A DNA stretch of 30,452 nt from Hofstenia miamia (taxonomy: Eukaryota > Xenacoelomorpha > Acoela): NCBI GenBank assembly GCA_004352715.1, contig SCFE01000001.1, positions 3,401,258-3,431,709 of the forward strand. The letters are read 5' to 3'. A program made the translations under genes and the position numbers. The notes below the pieces were generated by a model. That model had not been told where the DNA came from, ran no database searches, and saw nothing but the letters and a program-made list of their open reading frames with translations. Numbering within the stretch: position 1 is the first letter of the stretch; each line of letters begins with the position of its first letter. Of the stretch, positions 11,316-18,426 are shown one piece after another.

Positions 11316-12310
11316 AAAAACAGTGAAGGACATCCATGATAAAGATACAAGCAATGATGGAATTCAAACAACAAGAAAATTTAGCAAAATGGTATTACTC
11401 TGAATGAGTCATTATCTAAATTTATGATGAAATATATTTATATTGAGGCATTCACAGAAAATGAACTACACAAACTGGTTAGTCCAGAAAATTAAGTAGC
11501 AATTGATTTTGAATGCATCACAACAAAGTTATAGTTGAAACAAGAAGACATCAAAAGGTTAAACAAATCAGGTTTGACAGTGAAATTCTGGGAAGGAGTG
11601 ATATCAAAGAAAAGCAATTACCTTGTAATAATAAGAATTGTAAAAGCATCAGCAATGACAGGAACAGATAGAGTGAGTTAACAGATAATGAAATCATGAC
11701 TTCTGGTATGCAAACCTCTGCCAACAACAATTATACCAATGATCATGCCCCATTAGAAGATCAGGGACAAACTGTTGATAACATTACTGATGCTTGAAAA
11801 GAGTTCATATGTGGAAAATCTGAGGAGAGATGAACAGATAGTTCAAAACCCCACATATATTAAATTGAAACAGCTAGTTATTGAATTGCATAACACAGAA
11901 AAAATATATATCAAAGCTTAAATAAGCCCCTACCATCTCTTTAAAGTTGAAGAGACTAAACAAGCAGTAAATGAAATGACAACAAAGATGATAATACTGC
12001 ACAGAGGCATTAATGACTTAGTATGGTTGGATCTGTGGGAACAACAATACAAGTATTACAACATATCAAAGAGAATAGAAATAATAATGACAATGAGAGC
12101 AAATATCAACAATCCAGATGAAGTGAAAGAAGACAATGTACACAACAACATGAGCAGTTTCTTTAAAGAAGTGGCAAATCCAACCTAGTTGGCAAAAGTT
12201 TTCAAATTCCTTTATCCAGATAGCAAGTTGGACAGGTTGCTAGCCCATTCTGCAAAAATAGACATGCAAATGATGATGATGCCACTAAAGGACATTTGGT
12301 TGTATAAGAA
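11316..12310 (+). pseudogene. Unrecognised decayed coding stretch, interrupted by a MULE
   Basis: A plus-strand frame from about 11440 reads as protein for long intervals (patches such as VAIDFECITTKL and SGLTVKFWEGVISKKS) broken by isolated stops. It continues with shifts to 11976-12188 and 12189-12310. Composition is K, N, E and I rich but not low-complexity. I recognise no domain. The last frame runs straight into the MULE start at 12312, which suggests the MULE inserted into this older element. Confidence 0.35.
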
Positions 12311-12323
12311 GGGCGTGCAGAGA

Positions 12324-12463
12324 TTTCACTCAAAAATGTTTCACTCAATTGTATTTTCATCCAAAAGATATTTCACTCAAAGACATGTTTCACTCAATTC
12401 ACTTCTCACTCAATAGGAAGTTTCACTCAAAATGACGTTTCACTCAATGACTGGTTCACTCAA
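12324..12463. repeat. Phased TTTCACTCAA array, copy 1
   Basis: Nine copies of the decamer TTTCACTCAA, with three one- or two-base variants, start at 12324, 12339, 12355, 12371, 12388, 12404, 12421, 12438 and 12454. The steps are 15, 16, 16, 17, 16, 17, 17 and 16 bp. Bases between the decamers vary. The array starts 12 bp from the left limit of the shared element. The step is not a multiple of three and the spacers are not codon-like, so it is not a coding repeat. Repeated short motifs near transposon ends commonly bind the transposase; that role is an inference here. Confidence 0.9.
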
Positions 12464-12507
12464 TTTTAGGGGTGTTTTCAAAAGTCGTCATTTGCATATC
12501 ATGGCCA

Positions 12508-13157
12508 AAGTTTCTGCCAACCAAACGAGGTAGCAAAAAGCTACTCTATAATAACAACTTTTTCCATTTCCACTTTTTAAAAAATGGAAAAAGATATTGG
12601 AAATGTTCCTTTGAGGGCTGCAAAGCCCGTTTAATTTAAGATTTAAATTATGTTATAAGGTAAATGCATTAAAACGCGTTTTTAACAATTTGTTATTCAA
12701 ATTATTTAATGTGCTTTAATATATTCTAATATGGTATTAAATTTTATTTCAGAATACTACTCCAAATGAAAATAGCATTAAGAGAATATTTGATTAATTC
12801 TTAATAATGGTTTAAAGTTACATATGCCAAATGAATTAATTTAGTTCTGAAAGTGGAATACATATTCATGCTGCACCTCATGCAGAAATTATAAGAGCAA
12901 CAATTGCTCGGCAACATATGAGCGACAGTATAAAACGTAATCCTTCCCAGATTCCCGGTATGATTCTCTTTATCAATTTATCTAGAAAATATAAAAATGA
13001 ATAAATATTTATATTACAGTGTTATCGTATTAAGTACTGCTTCTTTGCAATTTATATTATTTTAGGACAAGTATACCGCGACGTAGCTGCATGTTTACAA
13101 CCAGATGTTGCAGTGCATTTAACGCCAATGTCAACGGCGTCGAGGGCATTAAGCTCT
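12508..13157 (+). pseudogene. FLYWCH zinc-finger N-terminal part of a MULE transposase, copy 1
   Basis: Exon 1 (12508-12659) opens with KFLPTKRGSKKLLYN and runs to GKRYWKCSFEGCKARLI. It has the F, RG, L, W, C and C of the FLYWCH finger. A TAA follows at 12637-12639, then a GTAAAT donor at 12660. After an intron ending TTTATTTCAG (12752), exon 2 carries the finger's HxH pair (GIHIHAAPHAE, about 12850-12890) and ends at a GTATGA donor (12958). Exon 3 starts after TTTTAG at 13066 (QVYRDVAA) and enters the gap. FLYWCH fingers are a common DNA-binding module at the front of animal MULE transposases. Stops at 12637 and in exon 2 argue against function. The start codon is not determined. Confidence 0.75.
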
Positions 13158-14157
13158 NNNNNNNNNNNNNNNNNNNNNNNNNNNNNNNNNNNNNNNNNNN
13201 NNNNNNNNNNNNNNNNNNNNNNNNNNNNNNNNNNNNNNNNNNNNNNNNNNNNNNNNNNNNNNNNNNNNNNNNNNNNNNNNNNNNNNNNNNNNNNNNNNNN
13301 NNNNNNNNNNNNNNNNNNNNNNNNNNNNNNNNNNNNNNNNNNNNNNNNNNNNNNNNNNNNNNNNNNNNNNNNNNNNNNNNNNNNNNNNNNNNNNNNNNNN
13401 NNNNNNNNNNNNNNNNNNNNNNNNNNNNNNNNNNNNNNNNNNNNNNNNNNNNNNNNNNNNNNNNNNNNNNNNNNNNNNNNNNNNNNNNNNNNNNNNNNNN
13501 NNNNNNNNNNNNNNNNNNNNNNNNNNNNNNNNNNNNNNNNNNNNNNNNNNNNNNNNNNNNNNNNNNNNNNNNNNNNNNNNNNNNNNNNNNNNNNNNNNNN
13601 NNNNNNNNNNNNNNNNNNNNNNNNNNNNNNNNNNNNNNNNNNNNNNNNNNNNNNNNNNNNNNNNNNNNNNNNNNNNNNNNNNNNNNNNNNNNNNNNNNNN
13701 NNNNNNNNNNNNNNNNNNNNNNNNNNNNNNNNNNNNNNNNNNNNNNNNNNNNNNNNNNNNNNNNNNNNNNNNNNNNNNNNNNNNNNNNNNNNNNNNNNNN
13801 NNNNNNNNNNNNNNNNNNNNNNNNNNNNNNNNNNNNNNNNNNNNNNNNNNNNNNNNNNNNNNNNNNNNNNNNNNNNNNNNNNNNNNNNNNNNNNNNNNNN
13901 NNNNNNNNNNNNNNNNNNNNNNNNNNNNNNNNNNNNNNNNNNNNNNNNNNNNNNNNNNNNNNNNNNNNNNNNNNNNNNNNNNNNNNNNNNNNNNNNNNNN
14001 NNNNNNNNNNNNNNNNNNNNNNNNNNNNNNNNNNNNNNNNNNNNNNNNNNNNNNNNNNNNNNNNNNNNNNNNNNNNNNNNNNNNNNNNNNNNNNNNNNNN
14101 NNNNNNNNNNNNNNNNNNNNNNNNNNNNNNNNNNNNNNNNNNNNNNNNNNNNNNNNN
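13158..14157. other. Assembly gap, 1000 N
   Basis: Exactly 1000 undetermined bases, a round number typical of a gap of unknown true length. It falls where the catalytic core of the MULE transposase should lie. Long apparent reading frames across it are artefacts of the N's. Confidence 0.99.
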
Positions 14158-14494
14158 GCTTCCAAGCATTCAACTTTGTAATATCTATTGATAGATTGTT
14201 CTTGGAGGGATAACGAATAAATATTTTCATCTATTGTCTTTGCTGTATGACTCCTTTATAATGAGTAAATTGCAGGTACTGTTGCTCCGTTTGGGGGAGC
14301 TGCTCAAAGAACATGAAAAGGAAAGTTTTCAAGCCAAGGCTGTGAGAGCAAAAAACATTAAAATAGACGAATCTCTTTACAAATACATTGAGATGAACGT
14401 CAATAATCTCCGCTTTGGAATTATCCGAACGTCAACCATACGCAGTGGAGAAACCTAGAAACAACGCCCCTAGACAGCTTAAATACTCGCACAG
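14158..14494 (+). pseudogene. C-terminal exon of the MULE transposase, copy 1
   Basis: After the gap, an intron-like stretch ends in AAATTGCAG (14275). The next frame is open to a TAG at 14456-14458 and reads LLRLGELLKEHEKESFQAK, then an SLYKYIE patch. This charged helical C-terminus is typical of MULE transposases. A GTAAGT donor lies at about 14494 beyond the stop, so one more exon may once have followed; in copy 2 that exon could be the RING. The link to the exons before the gap is inferred from position. Confidence 0.55.
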
Positions 14495-14588
14495 TAAGTT
14501 TGCGTTTACATTTCTCAATCGATATCTCATGTCATTATAGCGTATTTTTATAAGATATTTTGATGCATTTCGAAATATCAATTAAAAT

Positions 14589-14610
14589 TTATTATTATTA
14601 TTATTATTAT
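14589..14610. repeat. ATT microsatellite
   Basis: About seven uninterrupted ATT units. They abut the 3' end of the truncated ISXO2/Merlin-like transposase on the minus strand. Confidence 0.9.
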
Positions 14611-14632
14611 GTATGTAGGCCTGAATCCGGAT

Positions 14633-15016
14633 TCACAAAATTTTTTCATGAATAACAGTCTCATGAATATAGTCATAAGCTATTAAGTTCCCATAAACAC
14701 AACAGCCATCACTGAACAAGGGTGAAAAGCTAAAATATTGTTGAATTTTCGGAATTCTCTGCATTTCGATTTGATAAATAGCACGTAGCCCATTTTTCTC
14801 ATACATTCCAAAAACCCATTGTTGACGAATGTCTCTTCCTTTGACATGTTTTGGCTTCACCATCACCGATTCATCGACATTTACAACTGAATCTTGACCT
14901 CCAAGCACTATGGGATTATTAATCAAATGTGTACTGCACATTTCGCGTAGATAATTCAACCAATCAACAATAGTAAGTTTGGATATATATTCAGCTGTAT
15001 CCTTGCAGATGAAAAG
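14633..15016 (-). pseudogene. ISXO2/IS1595-type (Merlin-like) transposase, truncated
   Basis: Minus strand, open from after a TAG at 15017-15019 to a TGA at 14633. It reads EYISKLTIVDWLNYLREMC, a region before the catalytic domain. The core follows: VNVDES with the first catalytic Asp, the KHVKGRDIRQQWVFG patch, FSDGCCVY with the second Asp, and a final HETVIHEKIL, equivalent to the VNH region. The layout VDES, WVFG, SDG, H is that of the DDE_Tnp_IS1595 (ISXO2-like) domain, used by Merlin DNA transposons in animals. The frame stops before the third acidic residue and the rest of the C-terminus is replaced by an ATT microsatellite. About 128 codons remain of a usual 250 or more. The orientation is opposite to the surrounding MULE copies. 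Confidence 0.75.
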
Positions 15017-15019
15017 CTA

Positions 15020-15238
15020 ACACCAGTGGCCCAGAGGTAAATTAAAATAATTATTTAAATTTGGTCTTGCGACCATTTTGTCCGTCTTCAAATTTGCAGA
15101 AAATTTGAGATGAAGATTAGATTTTTTTAAATATATTAATCAAGATATGCCGAAAAATAGCTGAAAAAACAACCGTCTTCACTTTCGCCCAAATTTGACC
15201 CTAACAAAAATATAACAATTGGAAATTTTCGATGACAC
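15020..15238. other. AT-rich flank of the ISXO2/Merlin-like fragment
   Basis: No coding signal. A CCGTCTTC motif occurs at two places (about 15080 and 15172), each shortly before AAATTTG. No inverted terminal repeat for the transposase was found. Confidence 0.4.
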
Positions 15239-15243
15239 CAATG

Positions 15244-15425
15244 CATACAGGGGTTGCGACTACAGCTCCAAATTTAAAAAACAACATTTGAACTATCGTA
15301 AGCTATTTTTAATTTACAAGTAATTACCGTATTCATGTTTAATTAATAAATTTTTAAAATCCAATTTAAATTGTCTAAATTTGCCTTATATATGAATATC
15401 GAGCTGCAGTCACAATCCCTGTATA
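15244..15425. mobile_element. 182-bp MITE with 26-bp inverted ends and 5-bp target duplication
   Basis: The left end reads ATACAGGGGTTGCGACT from 15245, and the inverted right end reads ATACAGGGATTGTGACT. Over 26 bp the arms differ at five or six positions, nearly all transitions. The identical pentamer CAATG lies at 15239-15243 and 15426-15430, directly against the ends. The interior is AT-rich and non-coding. CAGGGGTT starts are known from hAT ends, but hAT makes 8-bp duplications and no octamer repeats here, so the superfamily is left open. Confidence 0.75.
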
Positions 15426-15430
15426 CAATG

Positions 15431-15778
15431 ATTTTATTAAAAGTTAGTCAATGCAAGATTTGCTCTATATTGCAAGGTTGCCTTCCTAATAATTGATTGG
15501 CTAAATGTTTACGACAAACTTGATTGGCTGTTCCTAAAGACTAAAGACACCAAAACCAAACTATTTTGGTCTATAGGAGTTTTGCCCAAATATTTTAGCG
15601 CAAAAAGCCCAGAATTGTTCTAAAATTTGAAATCTAGATTGAAATAGTCTAATAATTACGGGTGAAAATTTATCCCGTCTTCGTATATAGCAATTTCGTA
15701 TTTCAATATAGCAAAACGTTCTCTTAATAAATATAATAGGAACTAGCATAAACAGGACACTATTCTGCAAATTTAAAC
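15431..15778. other. Gene-free stretch upstream of MULE copy 2
   Basis: No coding frame. Two GATTGGCT boxes (about 15497 and 15524) resemble CCAAT-type promoter boxes and lie about 260 bp before the copy 2 array; a promoter role is only a suggestion. The minus-strand frame at 15561-15890 is an artefact of the repeats and N's. Confidence 0.4.
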
Positions 15779-15790
15779 GGCGTGCAGAGA

Positions 15791-15983
15791 TTTCACTCAA
15801 AAATATTTCACTCAATTGTATNNNNNNNNNNNNNNNNNNNNNNNNNNNNNNNNNNNNNNNNNNTCCAAAAGATATTTCACTCAAAGACATGTTTCACTCA
15901 ATTCACTTCTCACTCAATAGGAAGTTTCACTCAATTTACATTTCACTCAAAATGACGTTTCACTCAATGACCGGTTCACTCAA
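15791..15983. repeat. Phased TTTCACTCAA array, copy 2
   Basis: Decamers start at 15791, 15806, then after the gap at 15875, 15892, 15908, 15925, 15941, 15958 and 15974. After the gap the steps alternate exactly: 17, 16, 17, 16, 17, 16 bp, equal to a 33-bp double unit. This copy has one more unit than copy 1 in the second half (15925 or 15941). The gap at 15822-15863 falls inside the array, so the total number is unknown. Confidence 0.9.
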
Positions 15984-16019
15984 TTTTAGCGGTGTTTTCA
16001 AAACTCGTCATTTGCATAA

Positions 16020-16877
16020 CTACTTTTTTCATTTGCACTTTGCAAAAAATGGAAAAAGATATTGGAAGTGCTCCTTTGAGGGCTGCAAAGCCCGTTTAAT
16101 TTGAGATTTAAATTATGTTATAAGGTAAATGCATTAAAACGCGTTTTTTACAATTATGTCAGTCACATTATGTAATGTGCTTTAATATATTCTAATATGG
16201 TATTAAATTTTAATTCAGAATACTACTCCAAATGAAAATAGCATTAAGAGAATATTTGATTAATTTTTAATAACGGTTTAAAGTTATCTATGCCAAATGA
16301 ATTAATTTAGTTCTGAAAGTGGAATACATATTCATGCTGCACCTCATGCAGACAACATATGAGCGACAGCATAAAACGTAATCCTTCCCAGATTCCCAGT
16401 ATGATTCTCTTTATCAATTTATCTAGAAAATATAAAAATGAATATTTATATTACAGTGTTATCGTATTAAGTACTGCTTCTTTGCAATTTATATTATTTT
16501 AGGACAAGTATACCGCGACGTAGCTGCACGTTTACAACCAGATGTTGCAGTGCATTTACCGCCAATGTCAACGGCGTCGAGGGCATTAAGCTCTTTGAAG
16601 CGAAAGTCTTATCCCGCACTTCCTCTGAATGCTACTAGTTGGATTATACCGCCAGAGTATAGAGTGAATAAGCAGGCACTTTTTCATATACATAAATTTA
16701 AAATATTCTTTCTGAAATCTTCAACTAATTTTTAATCTCATAATTTAGAACGAAAATATGTTAGTATATGATGGTTTCATCAATAACCACCGACTTGTCA
16801 TATTCGCTTCTGACCACATGATCAAATTGCTTGCACAATCTGAACTGATTGCTGGTGATGGTCCCATCAATATTTAA
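16020..16877 (+). pseudogene. FLYWCH-MULE transposase N-terminal exons, copy 2
   Basis: Exon 1 ends with HFAKNGKRYWKCSFEGCK and then TGA (16102-16104). Exon 2 carries the HIHAAPHA pair (about 16325-16350). Exon 3 (16503-16663) reads QVYRDVAA, then STASRALSSLKRKSYPALP, and ends PPEYR at a GTGAAT donor. Exon 4 starts after TAATTTAG at 16749 and reads NENMLVYDGFINNHRLVIF, then LLAQSELIAGDG, ending at a TAA (16875-16877). The order PPEYR, YDG, RLVIF, GDG matches the start of the MULE transposase domain, where the Asp of GDG is the first of the DDE triad. The second Asp and the Glu are missing, so this copy cannot encode an active enzyme. Confidence 0.75.
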
Positions 16878-16879
16878 CC

Positions 16880-17080
16880 AATATTACAATAATTGATAGT
16901 GCGCCATTATGTCAAACATGTTTGGTTGAGGAAATTACAATAAACTGGGTGTTGGCTCCTTGTGGTCATTCGTCTATATGCAACAGCTGCAAGGAATGCT
17001 TATTCGATGAACCTGCCATTATGTCTGCCTGCCCTTTTTGTCGAAGTGTTGTTGTTTATGTTGTCAGATTATATGAATGA
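16880..17080 (+). pseudogene. C-terminal RING finger (IAP-like, C3HC4) in MULE copy 2
   Basis: From 16901 the frame reads APLCQTC, then LAPCGHSSICNSC, then SACPFCR, and ends RLYE with TGA at 17078-17080. Cysteine and histidine spacing is C-x2-C-x13-C-x-H-x3-C-x2-C-x13-C-x2-C, a complete RING with the PCGH and CPFCR signatures seen in IAP-type E3 ligases. All eight metal ligands are present. Upstream the frame is open only to a TGA about 40 bp before 16901 and differs from the frame of the preceding MULE exon, consistent with a deletion that joined the two. Whether the RING was the last domain of the transposase protein or a separate gene cannot be settled here. As RING domains bind ubiquitin-charged E2 enzymes, a fusion would link ubiquitin transfer to a transposase. 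Confidence 0.8.
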
Positions 17081-17090
17081 CTTATTTACT

Positions 17091-17525
17091 TTTTATTTCA
17101 GATTTTAATGTATTTCAGTAAGTTACTGTCGTGAAATGGCATTGTCCTGTGCTTGTTCTCTGTGTTTGTGTCTTTTTATTTTTATTGATAAAACATCTCA
17201 TTTTTAAATTATATTGACTGAACAGTAGTGTATCAAAAAGATTATAACAGTCAAACGATTATTAACTACACTGTTCGTTGCAATAATAAAGTTTTATGTG
17301 ATGTGGACTTTACTATGCATTTGTACTATTGGGAGATTGCATTTTTGGTATTTGTAATTTATAAATGTGCTTTGTTGCAACAGCTCATGCTAAATGTGTT
17401 ATTTGAAATGTTTTCAAGAGATCATTCCTAACAAGCCTTTGTAGAAAATATTTTGTTGGTCTCAAAACTTCATATTTCATACATACATTCTAAAAAATTG
17501 ATTATTTTATATTTTATGTTTAAAA
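17091..17525 (+). other. Presumed 3' region of MULE copy 2
   Basis: T-rich DNA with an AATAAA near 17284 and a 67-codon frame (17228-17431) that matches nothing. It may be the 3' untranslated end of the element. No inverted copy of GGCGTGCAGAG or of the decamer array was found here. Confidence 0.35.
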
Positions 17526-17597
17526 TGAACACTGGTGAAATTGGAATCACACTCAATGTTTATTGAGATGTTACTGGTTCGAATCCAGTGTGTTCAT
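17526..17597 (+). tRNA. tRNA-like gene with perfect stems and a 6-nt anticodon loop
   Basis: A full cloverleaf can be folded. The acceptor stem TGAACAC/GTGTTCA has 7 of 7 pairs. The D stem GTGA/TCAC has 4 pairs with a GG-containing loop. The anticodon stem CTCAA/TTGAG has 5 pairs, the variable loop is 5 nt, and the T stem ACTGG/CCAGT has 5 pairs with loop TTCGAAT. Conserved T8, A14, G18, G19, A21 and the 15-48 pair are present. The A box TGGTGAAATTGG and B box GGTTCGAATCC match Pol III consensus fully. The oddity is the anticodon loop TGTTTA, which has 6 nt instead of 7; aligned on the T before the anticodon it would read GTT (Asn), but this is uncertain. The nearest T5 run is about 90 bp downstream. 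It could be a tRNA pseudogene, an unusual tRNA, or a SINE head. Confidence 0.7.
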
Positions 17598-17869
17598 TGA
17601 GAAACAATAAATTTATTATTAATAATGCTTGCAGATATAGAATTGAAGACTAATATTCGCCAAGTATACGCCAATGAACAACCGTAATGAGGTTTTTCAA
17701 AAACACATACCAGATGAAATATACAATATGCCCTTTGTAAATCATAGCACTAGACTAGAAAGCGTGTAAAAAGAATCGTTACAATATTTAATGAATATTT
17801 GCCTTTCTAAATCATGAGTTCCTAGCGTTTACTATAGTTTTATTAATACTTCAACATCTTCACAGAAAG
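17598..17869. other. AT-rich DNA without genes
   Basis: Directly after the tRNA-like unit comes an A/T-rich stretch (AATAAATTTATTATTAATAA) that could be the tail of a SINE. Nothing else is recognised. Confidence 0.4.
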
Positions 17870-18109
17870 ACAAAATGAACTACAATATATGATCATAGTG
17901 AACTCAGCACTATGTGAAATAAAATTCTTGAGGTGCAAGGAAACTGAAATGATTGAAATTCAGATAATTCTCAAATTGACAAAAAGCACAAAGTATCAGT
18001 TGATAAGATGGCACAATAAAGAATCCAGAGACCTGATAGAAGATGCACACACCTTAGTTCATAGTGAAAGAGTGGAACTGCGTGAGTACAAGCAAAGTTA
18101 GAGGAGGCA
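17870..18109 (+). other. Coding-like remnant and purine tract before the LTR-like repeat
   Basis: A plus-strand frame (17889-18101) reads EMIEIQIILKLTKSTKYQL, then WHNKESRDLIEDAHTLVHSE, a charged protein-like string with no recognised domain. It ends in a purine-rich tract, TTAGAGGAGGCA (18098-18109), immediately before the TG of the repeat at 18110. That arrangement (end of an ORF, purine tract, TG) is how the 3' end of an LTR retrotransposon looks. Confidence 0.4.
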
Positions 18110-18426
18110 TGTAACAGAATGCAAGCTTAAAGGCATTCTTGTTAGCCTCAACAAAAGGTTGAAAAGTGCAAGCTGAAATGCACTTATTCTGACCACAAAA
18201 AGAGAGTGCAATAGTAAATTATATATAAATTATTCAGAGTAGGGATTTTGTAAATAAATTATTCTTAATCAAGATTATAAAAACAGATCAGAAAAATGTA
18301 CAGCAAAAAAATAATTCAGCTACAGGTCATTTGCTTGGCTTTTTGACAAAACAAGCCTAGACAGACATTTAAGAATTTCCAATCAATCACCTAAACAAAA
18401 AAATTAACAAATGACCTGTAAGTGAT
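18110..18426 (+). repeat. Dispersed LTR-like repeat, copy B
   Basis: It begins TGTAACAGAATGC and matches copy A at 3449-3750 to the GACCTGTAAGT block. The repeat may extend past 18426, but the copies no longer align. The 3' boundary (a CA) is not identified. Confidence 0.5.

Larger units (their letters stand above)
12312..14494 (+). mobile_element. MULE-type transposon, copy 1 (gap in transposase core)
   Basis: Shared sequence with copy 2 begins at GGCGTGCAGAG. In order the copy holds the TTTCACTCAA array, a FLYWCH finger exon, an exon with the finger's HxH pair, a third exon, a 1000-N gap where the MULE catalytic core should be, and a C-terminal exon. The exons are separated by GT..AG introns. 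No matching inverted terminus or target duplication was found, so the right boundary (set here at a GTAAGT donor near 14494) is arbitrary. Unlike copy 2, no RING sequence follows. MULE elements are cut-and-paste DNA transposons of the Mutator superfamily. Confidence 0.7.
15779..17090 (+). mobile_element. MULE-type transposon, copy 2 (core deleted, RING retained)
   Basis: This is a direct repeat of copy 1 from GGCGTGCAGAG on, highly similar over the array and exons 1-3. Relative to copy 1 it has a shorter FLYWCH exon (about 60 bp missing before the WKC region), a 26-bp deletion after the HxH pair, and a 42-N gap in the array. It continues with the exon holding the first catalytic Asp, then jumps to a RING-finger exon. 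Most of the DDE core is absent. No inverted right terminus was found. Confidence 0.7.

Noticed and set aside
12324-12463. CRISPR array
   Set aside because: The repeat unit is only 10 bp with 6-7 bp spacers, lies in a eukaryotic transposon and has no cas genes.
13052-14230. Several 340-390 codon frames on both strands
   Set aside because: They are created by the 1000-N gap; the real bases at each side belong to MULE copy 1 on the plus strand.
12312-14570. A 9-bp target duplication for MULE copy 1 (tataagaag vs tataagata near 14549)
   Set aside because: Only 7 of 9 bases match and no inverted terminus adjoins the right-hand candidate.
15244-15425. hAT assignment for the 182-bp MITE
   Set aside because: No 8-bp duplication fits; only the 5-bp CAATG abuts the inverted ends.
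15561-15890. 109-codon minus-strand frame with LSEI repeats
   Set aside because: It is the reverse translation of the TTTCACTCAA array plus N's; the 16-17 bp period is not a codon multiple.
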